From a virus: a stretch of 64,000 bases of DNA. The translations under genes were made by a program, and so were the position numbers. Positions 1-8,307 of the stretch are shown piece by piece (position 1 is the first letter of the stretch; every line of letters begins with the position of its first letter). The stretch is taken from IMG/VR virus record IMGVR_UViG_3300017963_000018, positions 26,026 to 90,025 of that record. One strand, given 5' to 3'. The notes below the pieces were generated by a model. The model was given only the letters and a program-made list of their open reading frames with translations. It did not search any database and was not told the DNA's origin.

Positions 1-78
1 GTTAACATTAATGAGGCGTTTTCCCTTACCGGTAGGAAAACAACGGCGTGCTGGTGGTTTTACTGGACAGGTGAATAA
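1..78 (+). CDS. C-terminal end of an unidentified protein (partial)
   Basis: An open frame runs in from the left edge and ends at TAA 76-78, overlapping the next ATG as TAATG, the coupling used throughout this window. Only 25 residues are visible, ending GRKTTACWWFYWTGE. The GRKTTA...W pattern loosely recalls the NUMOD/HNH homing-endonuclease tail (GKRKTAGGYxW), but this is too short to assign. The gene start lies outside the window. Confidence 0.45.
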   Translation, partial: VNINEAFSLTGRKTTACWWFYWTGE

Positions 79-1046
79 TGAAGATACTTTACGCGTCAAC
101 CAGCCCTTTGGCGGGTGTCTGCGAGCTTATGGCCCGATCGATTCTCGAGTACTTCCCGGAGCACGAAGCCGCAGTTTTGAATAAAGGCCCCGGTAAACAT
201 GGGTGGTATTGCAGGGAAGGTATTTCATTTAAGCGTTGGTCTGTCAAAAACAAAGATCATATCGCCGAGGCGCTGGAATGGGCGGATGTGATTCACTGTA
301 TGGCGAATTTTGGAGTACGGCGCCCGGAAATGGGCCCTTTTGACAAAGAGGGGCTGATAAAATCGAAGAAATGGGTTTATCAATGGCATGGGGCGCAAAT
401 ATGGCCCTTCCGAAATGTGTGGGCGGAGAAAGACTATCAGTACGTCACATTTATCCATATCGGTCAGGGATGGGTAGAGACGCAGATGGATTTCTTCGCC
501 CCCTTCTTTGAGAAGTGGGGGGCAAAGGTTGTGCCCAATATTATATCGGCGGATGACATCCTTCACCGCCCAATCCCGTGGGAGAATAGAAAAGACCGAA
601 TAGGCTTTGCCCCTTCAAACCGTGGACACGGGGTAAACCGCAAGGGGATCCTGGAGGTGCGGACGTCCGTCCAGGGCTTCCAGCGTGATTTCATTGTGGG
701 CGTCCCATTCGAACTTTGTCTGCAACGAAAGCAGAAGTGCCGGTTAGGCATTGATGAGGTGGTCACCCCTATGTACCACAGGAGTGGATTGGAGTTCCTA
801 AGTCAGGGAACGCCGTGCATTTGCTCCTATACCCCGGATACCGAGCGGGTGTTGAAAGACGCGACGGGGACGGACACTATGCCATTTATTAATGCAAAAC
901 CGGATACGCTAAAGGAGACCTTTAAGGAATACTTCAATAAGACTGAGGAGGAAAGAATAGAAATGAGCGTAGAGGCGCGCCGGTGGGTTGATGTGTACTA
1001 TCACCCAAGTGTGCTTCTCGAGAAATATTTGGACCTATATAAGTAA
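78..1046 (+). CDS. GT-B fold glycosyltransferase, GT4-like
   Basis: This 322-residue protein probably transfers a sugar from a nucleotide-sugar donor. The N-terminus MKILYAST is a Rossmann strand, followed by a weak ADVIHCMANF strand like the ADVIHCHDD of the gene at 2757. The C-terminal half has the GT-B pattern GLEFLSQGTPCICS, where the donor-site helix is expected. A closing helix (ARRWVDVYYHPSVLLEKYLDLY) follows, as in many GT4 enzymes. It shares architecture and closing motif with the product at 2757, so the two look like divergent paralogs. The ATG overlaps the previous stop. It opens the visible glycan cassette. Acceptor and donor cannot be read from sequence. Confidence 0.7.
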   Translation: MKILYASTSPLAGVCELMARSILEYFPEHEAAVLNKGPGKHGWYCREGISFKRWSVKNKDHIAEALEWADVIHCMANFGVRRPEMGPFDKEGLIKSKKWVYQWHGAQIWPFRNVWAEKDYQYVTFIHIGQGWVETQMDFFAPFFEKWGAKVVPNIISADDILHRPIPWENRKDRIGFAPSNRGHGVNRKGILEVRTSVQGFQRDFIVGVPFELCLQRKQKCRLGIDEVVTPMYHRSGLEFLSQGTPCICSYTPDTERVLKDATGTDTMPFINAKPDTLKETFKEYFNKTEEERIEMSVEARRWVDVYYHPSVLLEKYLDLYK

Positions 1047-1051
1047 CGTGT

Positions 1052-1178
1052 AAGCCAGGGTCTGGGGTTGTTAATTCAGGCTTTCTGCATTTTTCTGTGT
1101 CCACTTCAGACCGGCGCAGGATGGAAACTTCCCTGCGCTACAGAACGTTTGGTCAGAGGGCCAAACAGGCCCTGGCTT
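1052..1178 (+). ncRNA. Structured intergenic RNA, possible attenuator or leader
   Basis: The 157-base gap between two cassette genes is full of complementarity. An outer 9-bp stem pairs AAGCCAGGG (1052-1060) with CCCTGGCTT (1170-1178). It encloses GTCTG/CAGAC (1060-1064/1107-1111), GCGCAGG/CCTGCGC (1114-1120/1132-1138) and GTTTGG/CCAAAC (1147-1152/1161-1166). A competing local hairpin AGGGCC/GGCCCT (1157-1162/1168-1173) ends just before a short T run. The two folds exclude each other, as in terminator/antiterminator pairs. No known RNA family was recognised and no tRNA signature is present. Confidence 0.4.
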
Positions 1179-1203
1179 TTGAAAAGAAGAGAAGAGAAGA
1201 AAA

Positions 1204-1527
1204 ATGAACCCGAGGACGAACACGGTAGTTCTGTCTGACGGCATTCGGTATGCGGAGATCATTTCGAAGCGATTTCTGTGTCCCAAGTGCCGAATTTTCT
1301 GTGTGGAGCTAACGCCAGTGTATAGTCGTGGAATGTTGCGGCGGCTAAAGTTACAGGGGCAACCTATGCCCACGGTGAAAGTGATGTGCAAGAATGGCTG
1401 TCATTTTCACGAAGGTTGGGGATGGGAAGTCTTTAGCTGGGACTCCATAACGCAGCGGAATCGTGTCAAAGAATGGCCCGAAGACTGGAAAACAGGGCGT
1501 GACACTGAAAGGAAGGTGCGACGGTGA
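1204..1527 (+). CDS. Small protein with a zinc-ribbon-like Cys pattern
   Basis: This 107-residue protein is of unknown function. Cys26-x2-Cys29 and Cys62-x3-Cys66, with Cys33 nearby, could bind a metal in a ribbon-like fold. The C-terminus is rich in Lys, Arg and Trp. The ATG follows a purine-rich GAAGAAAA stretch. The stop overlaps the GTG start of the next gene (GTGA), so the two are probably translated together. Its place in a glycan-synthesis operon is the only hint of role. Confidence 0.55.
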   Translation: MNPRTNTVVLSDGIRYAEIISKRFLCPKCRIFCVELTPVYSRGMLRRLKLQGQPMPTVKVMCKNGCHFHEGWGWEVFSWDSITQRNRVKEWPEDWKTGRDTERKVRR

Positions 1528-2231
1528 CGGTACAAATGCGCAGGAAGCTTGGCCCATTGCAAGATTCATGCAAGGGGAAATGCGTATGGATTCTCGGAAG
1601 CGGCCCGACATTAGACGATTGCGATATATCGAGAATGTCAGGGGATTACATATTCGCCCTGAATTCGTCGTATACGTTTGTATGGGACCACAAGATGTTC
1701 AACGATGCCTGGTGGCTATTGTTTGATCTGCGTGCCTACTCCGAGCTAAAGGAACGGGTGAAGAAGATCCCATTAGTCAAAGCCCTTGTTTGCAAGAAGT
1801 CCCTGGAGCAAATGCGGGAATTGCGGAACGGTGGGCAGTATGTCGAATTCGTAAAGTTGCGATTTGAGCCCGAGCGGTCAATAGTTGAGACAGCATTGTT
1901 GATCGCGGATTTCCTTGGATTTGACGAGGCCTATATGGTGGGCGTGGATGGGTTTGTTCCTAGGGACGGCGTGCCATATTGCAAAGCGATCGATGAATGG
2001 AAGAAGTGTCATTTCATGGATAAGACGCTTCCTGATTCATGGAAAGGAAGTAGCCGGGATATAGTAAAAGCCCTGAAGGCGGTAAAGGAAAGGTTGTCAC
2101 GATTAGAGGTATTCCAAACCTCAACAGCCTTCCCGGAGCCTATATTTCAGCAGATATCATTCGAAGAGGCATTAAAGAGATCGGAGGCGTTCGATGCGGC
2201 AGTCACTCGGGGAAAGGGTAAGAGTCTGTGA
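1524..2231 (+). CDS. GT42/DUF115-like protein, putative sialyltransferase-like enzyme (paralog 1)
   Basis: This 235-residue protein carries GSGPTLDD (residues 25-32), then IFALNSS. Later comes a helix plus strand (ALLIADFLGFDEAYMVGVDGF, ending near residue 144). That layout of an N-terminal GPS/GPT loop, an ALN strand and an LG...GVD strand is shared by bacterial GT42 sialyltransferases (Cst type) and the DUF115/MptE-like family. Three more copies lie at 6794, 13253 and 53457. With NeuA and NeuB nearby, transfer of a CMP-activated nonulosonic acid is an attractive but unproven role. It starts at GTG, with a GGAAGG Shine-Dalgarno, and overlaps the previous stop. Confidence 0.6.
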   Translation: MTVQMRRKLGPLQDSCKGKCVWILGSGPTLDDCDISRMSGDYIFALNSSYTFVWDHKMFNDAWWLLFDLRAYSELKERVKKIPLVKALVCKKSLEQMRELRNGGQYVEFVKLRFEPERSIVETALLIADFLGFDEAYMVGVDGFVPRDGVPYCKAIDEWKKCHFMDKTLPDSWKGSSRDIVKALKAVKERLSRLEVFQTSTAFPEPIFQQISFEEALKRSEAFDAAVTRGKGKSL

Positions 2232-2760
2232 GAATTGGTATAAGCAGGGAGGGGGAAAGGCCGCAACGCACAGTCACCGATCTATTTGTCAAATAGCCAC
2301 AACGTTCAAAAAGCGCGGGATCCGGAAGATACTGGATATAGGCTGTGGGCGTGGAAAGCTATTCGAGGCCTTGGGGTGGCAGAACTTTCGGATGGCAGGG
2401 ACAGAGATTGTCCCCCATTTGATAACAACAGACTTGAGGCTTATGCCTGTATATCCCTACTCTATCGAAAACCTGAAACAGATAGAAGATAACGAATATG
2501 ATCTATGTATCTTCTGTGATGTGTTGGATTGCTTGCGGGACATAGAAGAAGTAAATAAGGCGCTTTCAGAAGCTAGTCGAATAGCCACCCAGGGGGTATT
2601 GATAACACTTGGCCGAGCAACGGATCTTCGGGTTCTGCATTGGGAGCGGGAGACCTGGGAGCGGGTCATTAAAGAAAAAGTTCCAGGCATTCGGGATGTG
2701 ACTGAAGACGATAATAGTGTCCTTCGTATTGCGGTCTGGAAGAATGGGGCTGTTTTATGA
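2194..2760 (+). CDS. SAM-dependent class I methyltransferase
   Basis: This is a 188-residue protein. The SAM-binding motif I is ILDIGCGRGK (residues 47-55), followed by an acidic CDVLDCL motif near residue 110. The ATG overlaps the upstream gene by 38 bases but has a good Shine-Dalgarno (GGAGG, 8 bases upstream), which decides the start. The gene ends in an ATGA overlap with the next glycosyltransferase. It is one of five small methyltransferases interleaved with glycosyltransferases, so a sugar or glycan substrate is likelier than DNA. The substrate is not determinable. Confidence 0.7.
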   Translation: MRQSLGERVRVCENWYKQGGGKAATHSHRSICQIATTFKKRGIRKILDIGCGRGKLFEALGWQNFRMAGTEIVPHLITTDLRLMPVYPYSIENLKQIEDNEYDLCIFCDVLDCLRDIEEVNKALSEASRIATQGVLITLGRATDLRVLHWERETWERVIKEKVPGIRDVTEDDNSVLRIAVWKNGAVL

Positions 2761-3791
2761 AAGTGTTGCACTGTGTAAAACATTCGCTTGTTCGTTATAC
2801 CCCGGGACGCATAGCGGCCTACTGGGGGCGCTATACCGAACACCAGGGACAAGCGGTGGCCTTGCGAAGGGGTAGCCCCAATAATATTGGGAATCACTTC
2901 ACAGACACGCTGAACCCCTATGGGTACTATTGTGTATCTGGGGCAAGCAAGGCTGTATTACGTCGAATGGTGAACGAGGCGGATGTCATTCATTGCCATG
3001 ATGATGCTTACCCTTATTTGATTGAGCGCCGATTTGGTATGTCAATCGATGGGAAGGTTCTTGTGTATCATGCCCATATTGGCGATTTGCCTATGAGGCT
3101 ATTCCACAAGAATCGAAAATACACGTGGGACGATCGGGTAAAACATGTAACGATAACAAATGGGTATGGGCATTTGTTCGACGAGGACGAGGTACGGAGC
3201 AAAGGCAAGCACAAGTGGGGGCGCTTACCGGATATCCTGGACCTTCATCACCCGGCATACCGTCCAGAACCGGAATTGCGCAAACCGATCAACAAGGGAC
3301 GGGTTCAAGTTGTCTACACGTATTCAAACAACCGTGAGGGGAATAAGTTAAATGCAAAGCGTCCCGTAGGGCATAGAAAATTAATGACAAGCCCTACCCA
3401 TATTCCCGGGGTGAAATTTACCATGGTGACAAACAGGCCCTTTGAGGAGGCCATGGCGATAAAGAAGAAGGCGCATATTGTCCTTGAGGAGGTATTTACG
3501 CCATATCTTCATTTATCGGCATTAGAAGGGGCCGCGGTGGGCGCCATGGTGTTAACGCGGTCGGGGGCCTATGTTAGGAAAGAACTAAGTAAATATCTGG
3601 GGGCCCCGGAGAAAGAGTGGCCTTTTTACCAATGCACAGAAAGAAATCTTCGGGAGGTTTTGACTATGTTGGCGAAAAATCGTGACATGGTCGTCGAGTG
3701 GGGACAGAAGGCACGTAACTGGATGTTAAAGTACTATCAACCCGCAGCCCTGTTGAAGCTATACGAGGAATTCTATGGAAGGAATGAGTGA
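2757..3791 (+). CDS. GT-B fold glycosyltransferase, GT4-like
   Basis: This is a 344-residue protein. MKVLHCVKHS begins the N-terminal Rossmann domain, and ADVIHCHDDAYPYL followed by KVLVYHAHIG is the usual GT4 acceptor-side pattern. The C-terminal domain carries LHLSALEGAAVGAMVLT, corresponding to the donor-binding E...G region. It ends with the helix KARNWMLKYYQPAALLKLYEEF, closely resembling the end of the product at 78. The two are probably paralogs with different acceptors. It is translationally coupled to the upstream methyltransferase by ATGA. Confidence 0.7.
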   Translation: MKVLHCVKHSLVRYTPGRIAAYWGRYTEHQGQAVALRRGSPNNIGNHFTDTLNPYGYYCVSGASKAVLRRMVNEADVIHCHDDAYPYLIERRFGMSIDGKVLVYHAHIGDLPMRLFHKNRKYTWDDRVKHVTITNGYGHLFDEDEVRSKGKHKWGRLPDILDLHHPAYRPEPELRKPINKGRVQVVYTYSNNREGNKLNAKRPVGHRKLMTSPTHIPGVKFTMVTNRPFEEAMAIKKKAHIVLEEVFTPYLHLSALEGAAVGAMVLTRSGAYVRKELSKYLGAPEKEWPFYQCTERNLREVLTMLAKNRDMVVEWGQKARNWMLKYYQPAALLKLYEEFYGRNE

Positions 3792-4029
3792 TCTCATAAA
3801 TCAATTACCCCCTACGGTCCAGGCGGAAATCGCTAAAGCGATGGTCGCCCGTCCCGAAGGTGGCGATATGACGCGTTTACTCCCTGTACTGAAACATTTA
3901 CGGGGGCAGCTTGACCTGTTGATAGAAAAGACAGAGGAACGGTTGAATGCAAATAAAAAGGATAGCACAAGTACCGATACTGATTCCGGCACGCGGAGGA
4001 TCAAAAGGGATCGCCCAAAAAAACCTTAA
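3775..4029 (+). CDS. Small hypothetical protein with charged C-terminal tail
   Basis: This 84-residue protein was not recognised. The first 60 residues look helical (LLPVLKHLRGQLDLLIEKTEERL), followed by a polar Lys/Asp/Thr/Ser tail. The ATG at 3775 has GAGG six bases upstream and overlaps the end of the glycosyltransferase. An internal ATG at 3784 is a less likely start. Its last 83 bases overlap the NeuA-like gene in another frame, which is long for this operon. The 3' half could therefore be constrained mainly by the downstream gene. Confidence 0.5.
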   Translation: MEGMSDLINQLPPTVQAEIAKAMVARPEGGDMTRLLPVLKHLRGQLDLLIEKTEERLNANKKDSTSTDTDSGTRRIKRDRPKKP

Positions 4030-4732
4030 GCGGGTTATGGGGGAAAGCCTTGTCGCCCGGGCCGTTAAGACGGCGTTACGGAGTAAGTTTGATCCAATCT
4101 ATGTATATAGCGATTGCCCCGTTATTTTGAAGGAGGCGAGCGCTGCGGGCGCTTGTGCGGTGGAACGCCCCGAGGAGGTGTCGGCTGACGACACGACAAC
4201 GGAGGAGACCCTCTTGCGATTCCTGGAGGATCAAGATCCAAAACGGACCATCGAAGCAATTGCAATAATGCAATGTACAACACCGTTTATTTGCACTGCA
4301 GACCTAAATAGGGCATATGATGTCTTCGACGGCGGGCACAGAACCGATTCCGTGGTTACGGCGGTAGATATGTCAGCGAGGTATTTCGGTTATCCGAAAT
4401 ATGACGGGACATCGGAGTTTATTCCTATGCGGCCATACAGGGCGCTACGACAGCAGAAATCCATGAAGTTCTGGATGGAGAATGGGGGAATCTATCTGGC
4501 AAAGCGCACTGTGTGGGAGCGGGGCTTTCGTATTGGCGATAAATGCAAGGTTGCACCTATGGGGTTATGGCAAAGTGTAGAAATAGACGAGCCCGAAGAT
4601 TTAGTGATGGTAGAGGCGCTTGCTAAGGCAATGCGTAAGGAGACAGAAGAGCTGACGGCCAAGATCCTTGCGGCGGGTGACACCGTAACATTTGTAAGGG
4701 AGACCAAGCATGCCACTACAAACAAGGTATAA
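3947..4732 (+). CDS. neuA: CMP-nonulosonic acid (sialic acid-type) cytidylyltransferase
   Basis: This 261-residue enzyme is predicted to activate a nonulosonic acid (N-acetylneuraminate or a legionaminate/pseudaminate relative) with CTP to the CMP-sugar used by sialyltransferases. The signature ILIPARGGSKGIAQKNL (residues 11-27) is the CTP-binding P-loop of the NeuA/KdsB group. MQCTTPF (108-114) corresponds to the family LQPTSPL, and VEIDEPEDL sits near the C-terminus as in NeuA. The length fits a single-domain synthetase. The ATG has GAGGA upstream. The exact nonulosonate cannot be told apart from sequence alone. The synthase follows two genes downstream. Confidence 0.85.
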   Translation: MQIKRIAQVPILIPARGGSKGIAQKNLKRVMGESLVARAVKTALRSKFDPIYVYSDCPVILKEASAAGACAVERPEEVSADDTTTEETLLRFLEDQDPKRTIEAIAIMQCTTPFICTADLNRAYDVFDGGHRTDSVVTAVDMSARYFGYPKYDGTSEFIPMRPYRALRQQKSMKFWMENGGIYLAKRTVWERGFRIGDKCKVAPMGLWQSVEIDEPEDLVMVEALAKAMRKETEELTAKILAAGDTVTFVRETKHATTNKV

Positions 4733-5252
4733 ATACTTAGAGATTGGCGCCGAGCGGAATAGGAATACGCTTTTTCGCCGTAGGTTTAGTGATAAGTGGG
4801 CTACGCTTGGTATATCTAAAAAGACGCCGCCGACAATTGTGTGCAATGTCGATGATCCGTGGACTTTGCCCGATGCTCGGTTTGAGCTTGTTTATGGTGG
4901 GCACGTTTTTGAGCACGCAACTAAGCCTGGGCATTTTTTGAGGGAAGCAAAAAGGGTATTACTCCCCGGTGGCTGGTTAAGGCTTGCCGTTCCTGATCCT
5001 TCGTGGTTAATGAAGCAGTACTTAACGGGTAAGCACACAATAGATGACTGTTTGCATAACCTTAGATCGCGGAAACCGTTTATGCATTACGATGCATACG
5101 ACAACGATAAGCTGGTTGCGTTGTTTTTGCGCGCGGGGTTTTCCCATGTCTGGACGCCACCGCCTAAATGTTCAAAGGTAGCAATGATGTCGCATGGGTA
5201 TTTCTCGACAAGGGATGACCGGTCGATTTACATAGAGGGGCAGAAGGTATGA
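4710..5252 (+). CDS. SAM-dependent methyltransferase, type 11-like
   Basis: This is a 180-residue protein. It opens with KYLEIGAERNR, a degenerate version of SAM motif I. FELVYGGHVFEHATKP then matches the post-motif block of Methyltransf_11 enzymes (VxxxHVLEH), and a VLLPGGWLRLAVPD strand is typical of the same fold. The shortened motif I means SAM binding should be treated as probable. It overlaps neuA by 23 bases and neuB by ATGA, placing it inside the nonulosonate gene pair. A role in methylating the nonulosonate or its glycan is plausible inference. Confidence 0.65.
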   Translation: MPLQTRYKYLEIGAERNRNTLFRRRFSDKWATLGISKKTPPTIVCNVDDPWTLPDARFELVYGGHVFEHATKPGHFLREAKRVLLPGGWLRLAVPDPSWLMKQYLTGKHTIDDCLHNLRSRKPFMHYDAYDNDKLVALFLRAGFSHVWTPPPKCSKVAMMSHGYFSTRDDRSIYIEGQKV

Positions 5253-6106
5253 CAGTTAAAGTGATTGCTGAGATTGGGATTAACCATAATGGGAATATTC
5301 AAACTGCTATGACAATGGCTGAAATTGCGAAGGCCTGTGGGGCGGATTTCGTTAAGCTACAAAAGCGCGAGATTGATTGGTGTTATTCTGAAGAGCAATT
5401 AAATCAACCTTGCGATAGTCAGTGGGGAAATACGGTGCGCGACAAGGTAGTCGGGCGGGAGTTGTCGTGGAACGATATAGACAAGTTTCAAGACTATTGT
5501 AAGAAGATTGGTATTGGGTGGACTGCCAGCTGTTTTGATCTTTATAGCTTAAGGTTGTTAAACGAGAACTATTACCATATTGCATTCAATAAAGTGCCAA
5601 GTTGCATGCATAAGCGACCCCAGTTCCTAAAGGCGGTGGCACAGTATCAGGAGTTAACCCTAATATCGACGGGCTTGTGCCAAGATACTACGGAGATTAT
5701 TGACATAGCGACAATCTTCGAAAAGGCCTGTTGTCCATATGTTATTAACCATTGTGTAGCATTGTATCCGGCGCCATTGGAGCGGTTACATTTGAATTAC
5801 ATTGATAGGCTAATTCAATTATTTGCAAGTGGTCGATATAGGTATTGGCGCGGCATTGGGTATTCAGGGCACGAGGTTAGTTTGACCCCGAGTGTTATTG
5901 CGGCACATTGCGGGGCGACGTGGATAGAGCGCCATTTTACATTAGATCGAAGTGCGCGAGGGAGTGACCATGCCGCAAGTGTCGAACCACAAGGGTTAAA
6001 GCGGATGATACGTGATATCCGAATGTTACCTATAATTGAAGGCGACGTGCCCCGGCACTTATACGGTGACGAGAAAGATCCTGTTACCTTTTGGCGGGAA
6101 GAATAG
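5249..6106 (+). CDS. neuB: Nonulosonic acid synthase (N-acetylneuraminate synthase family)
   Basis: This 285-residue enzyme is predicted to condense phosphoenolpyruvate with a 6-carbon N-acetylhexosamine to give a 9-carbon sialic acid-type sugar. AEIGINHNGN (residues 7-16) and FVKLQKRE (34-41) are the TIM-barrel start and PEP-contact strands. GYSGHE and ERHFTLDR with GSDHAASVEP are the family's C-terminal barrel signatures. Typical NeuB proteins are about 335-350 residues because of a C-terminal SAF (antifreeze-like) domain. This one ends after the barrel, so that domain is missing. No NeuC-type 2-epimerase is visible, so the hexosamine substrate must come from the host or from genes outside the window. 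Confidence 0.85.
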   Translation: MTVKVIAEIGINHNGNIQTAMTMAEIAKACGADFVKLQKREIDWCYSEEQLNQPCDSQWGNTVRDKVVGRELSWNDIDKFQDYCKKIGIGWTASCFDLYSLRLLNENYYHIAFNKVPSCMHKRPQFLKAVAQYQELTLISTGLCQDTTEIIDIATIFEKACCPYVINHCVALYPAPLERLHLNYIDRLIQLFASGRYRYWRGIGYSGHEVSLTPSVIAAHCGATWIERHFTLDRSARGSDHAASVEPQGLKRMIRDIRMLPIIEGDVPRHLYGDEKDPVTFWREE

Positions 6107-6792
6107 TGGAACACTTATATAAGGAAGTGGAACAGTTCTGGCGCAACACTGATTCTGTACGCTCCAAGCAGGCGGCGCACTGGTCCGGGTCTGGGAAATA
6201 TCGAAGTCTAAATAAGTGGATGCGAATAGTCCGTCAGGTCTCCGCCACATGGACACTGCTTAAGGAACGGAACTTTCCGGAAGACACCATAAAAAGCATT
6301 GTTGAGTATGGGTGCGGCGGCGGCGCCGTATTGACGGCGATGTCGGCTTTTTGCAAGAACCTGAGCGCTATAGATATATCTATGGGTAGTCTAACGATCG
6401 CTGACCAGCAATTACGCACGATTGGTATAAATGATCTGAAGACATTGTGTATAGATATTCGGGCGCCGGAGGCTGCGATTGCTGCAGGCAAGCATAGCCT
6501 TTTTGTTTCTGTAGCCGTCTTTCAGCATTTACCCGACCGGGGTTACGCGAGGCGGGTACTAAGAATTGCCCGTAGGTTGGTCTTCGATAAGGGTCTTGCG
6601 TTTATCCAGTTTCGCGAAGGGCCGAAAGGGGACATGAAGAGACAGTATAGTAAATGCCTTTCGGCGTGGAATTGTCTGTCGGCGGAGGAGTTTGACGAAG
6701 ACGCAACGGCGGCGGGTTGGGACGTTGCGGAGATATATCCAAATAGAAAAACAAAGACCGGCTATAAATGGGCCATTATGAAAGGTGTGTGA
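6106..6792 (+). CDS. SAM-dependent methyltransferase
   Basis: This is a class I methyltransferase of about 228 residues. IVEYGCGGGAVL is SAM motif I and LSAIDIS the second acidic strand. SVAVFQHLPDR is the catalytic-side motif seen in Methyltransf_11/25 proteins. The start is ambiguous: TTG at 6091, or GTG at 6106, which overlaps the neuB stop by one base and has GGGAAG five bases upstream. I prefer the GTG. It lies directly behind neuB, consistent with methylation of a sugar product, but the substrate is unknown. Confidence 0.65.
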   Translation: MEHLYKEVEQFWRNTDSVRSKQAAHWSGSGKYRSLNKWMRIVRQVSATWTLLKERNFPEDTIKSIVEYGCGGGAVLTAMSAFCKNLSAIDISMGSLTIADQQLRTIGINDLKTLCIDIRAPEAAIAAGKHSLFVSVAVFQHLPDRGYARRVLRIARRLVFDKGLAFIQFREGPKGDMKRQYSKCLSAWNCLSAEEFDEDATAAGWDVAEIYPNRKTKTGYKWAIMKGV

Positions 6793-6793
6793 A

Positions 6794-7687
6794 ATGAGTA
6801 TGTCTGGCATTGAAGATTTTGGGAATATGAAGTTACACCGAATGCCATTTGAATATTGGGAAGATGAACACTGGAAGATCCTAAAGAAGGACACTAAGAA
6901 GGGAGAAGAATTCCTCGATCCTGATTATTACGTTGAAGCACACTGGAAGTGGGACGTTAACGGCCATGGCCCCTATTTCTTGAATCGTCGTTGTCGGCGG
7001 TTGCTTGATAGGGATGGGCCATTTGTGGGGCGATACAAGAATGGGAATCTTTTAGTAGACCTATGCGCCCCGGAAGCGGAGGCTTTCATTTTTGCCCCCG
7101 GCCCCAGCTTTGCCGAAATCGACACAAAGCCTTTTGAAGGCCTTGTAACGCTGGCTGTTAATTCGGCTGGGTTTGGAATGAAACCCATGTTTTGGGTTAT
7201 GGCCGAAAGTTCCTATGCCGACTGGCTAAAAAAACAATGGGTACGCTTAAAGCAATCTGGAAAGTGGGATCCATATAGGGCGGCGGTTGTGACGGCACGT
7301 GTAGCAATCGTTTTGCGGGAATTTGAAAAACGACAACGGAGTACTATATTTAAGGAGTTATTTGTAATCCGGTGGGAAGAGGGGAAAGTAGTTCCCCCAC
7401 GAACACCGGCTGTCTCGTTAACAAATGCGCTTGTGACGGCTTGGCAATTAGGCTGTAAGAAAGCCTATATGATAGGCGTAGACCTGTCAAAAGAAGGTGG
7501 GGCATATTCTAAAGGGTTACCGCATACCAATGAGGGGGCGGCAAATCCCTTTGACGATCAGATCAAGGCAATGAAGCAGTTCCAGTTGCCGGACTTCGAG
7601 GTAATCAACTGTTCTCCATTGTCTAAGGATATATTGCCTTTCCCTTATATGTCATATGCAGACCTATTACAGAAGGTGACAAGATGA
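6794..7687 (+). CDS. GT42/DUF115-like protein, putative sialyltransferase-like enzyme (paralog 2)
   Basis: This 297-residue protein begins with a Trp/Asp-rich 95-residue extension not seen in the other paralogs. The family core follows: FIFAPGPSFAEID (GPS loop near residue 103), VTLAVNSAG, and WQLGCKKAYMIGVDLSKEG. These parts match the nucleotide-binding loop and the LG...GVD strand of GT42 sialyltransferases and DUF115 proteins. The ATG at 6794 follows AAAGGTG; an in-frame GTG at 6785 would add three residues. The ATGA overlap couples it to the next methyltransferase. Donor and acceptor are not known. Confidence 0.6.
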   Translation: MSMSGIEDFGNMKLHRMPFEYWEDEHWKILKKDTKKGEEFLDPDYYVEAHWKWDVNGHGPYFLNRRCRRLLDRDGPFVGRYKNGNLLVDLCAPEAEAFIFAPGPSFAEIDTKPFEGLVTLAVNSAGFGMKPMFWVMAESSYADWLKKQWVRLKQSGKWDPYRAAVVTARVAIVLREFEKRQRSTIFKELFVIRWEEGKVVPPRTPAVSLTNALVTAWQLGCKKAYMIGVDLSKEGGAYSKGLPHTNEGAANPFDDQIKAMKQFQLPDFEVINCSPLSKDILPFPYMSYADLLQKVTR

Positions 7688-8307
7688 CACCAGAAGAGAT
7701 TTACACGAAGCTGTATCTGGCAACGGAGGACCAAAGGCGGCATCCCACAAAGGGGGTTTTAGATCCTTACGGATCTGACGATAAAAGGGATGTCCATTTT
7801 CTGAAATACCTGGCGGATAATTTTGGACTTGAAGGTCAGCGAATCCTCGATGCGTCTTGTGGGCGCGGGCATTTGTTGCGTTCGTTGTTGGCGTTTGGAT
7901 ATCAAGCCGAGGGGACGGAATTTGTAGATTGCTTATTCAAGACCGAGTTGGCCGATTTGCCTGTGAAGAAACTGGCATATCAGGATCTTTCAACTATTGA
8001 AGAAAGTGGGATCTATGACGCTGTGATATCAAATGACGTTTTGGAGCATTTGCCGGGGCCGAAGGAAGCCATAGAGGCTATGGAACAGTTGGCGCGACTT
8101 TCGAACAACCTATTGTTGATCTCGATAGGTGTAGGCCGGGCGCCGAAGTTTGGGCATGCATTTAACACAGGGTGGGATTTACACACGGTTAAAGAATCAG
8201 AAAGATGGTGGGCGAAGCGTGCTTCCAAGGTTATGGACATCGACTATCAGGAACGATTCGGCGGAAGTGTCTACTTGTTTGGAAAAGTGAAAGGACGGCC
8301 ATCATGA
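7684..8307 (+). CDS. SAM-dependent methyltransferase
   Basis: This is a 207-residue protein. Motif I is ILDASCGRGHLLRSL (from residue 54), the second strand is AEGTEFVD, and AVISNDVLEHLPGPKEA is the canonical motif II region of small-molecule methyltransferases. A C-terminal strand pair (ISIGVGRAPKFGHAFNTGWDLH) could contribute to substrate binding. ATGA overlaps on both sides place it between a GT42-like enzyme and a sugar-nucleotide epimerase. That suggests it decorates a sugar. It resembles the product at 2194 in length and layout. Confidence 0.72.
   Translation: MTPEEIYTKLYLATEDQRRHPTKGVLDPYGSDDKRDVHFLKYLADNFGLEGQRILDASCGRGHLLRSLLAFGYQAEGTEFVDCLFKTELADLPVKKLAYQDLSTIEESGIYDAVISNDVLEHLPGPKEAIEAMEQLARLSNNLLLISIGVGRAPKFGHAFNTGWDLHTVKESERWWAKRASKVMDIDYQERFGGSVYLFGKVKGRPS

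Noticed and set aside
8205-8303. Longer epimerase with a 33-residue N-terminal extension
   Set aside because: The extension is a read-through of the upstream gene region; the Rossmann strand and ribosome site place the start at 8304.
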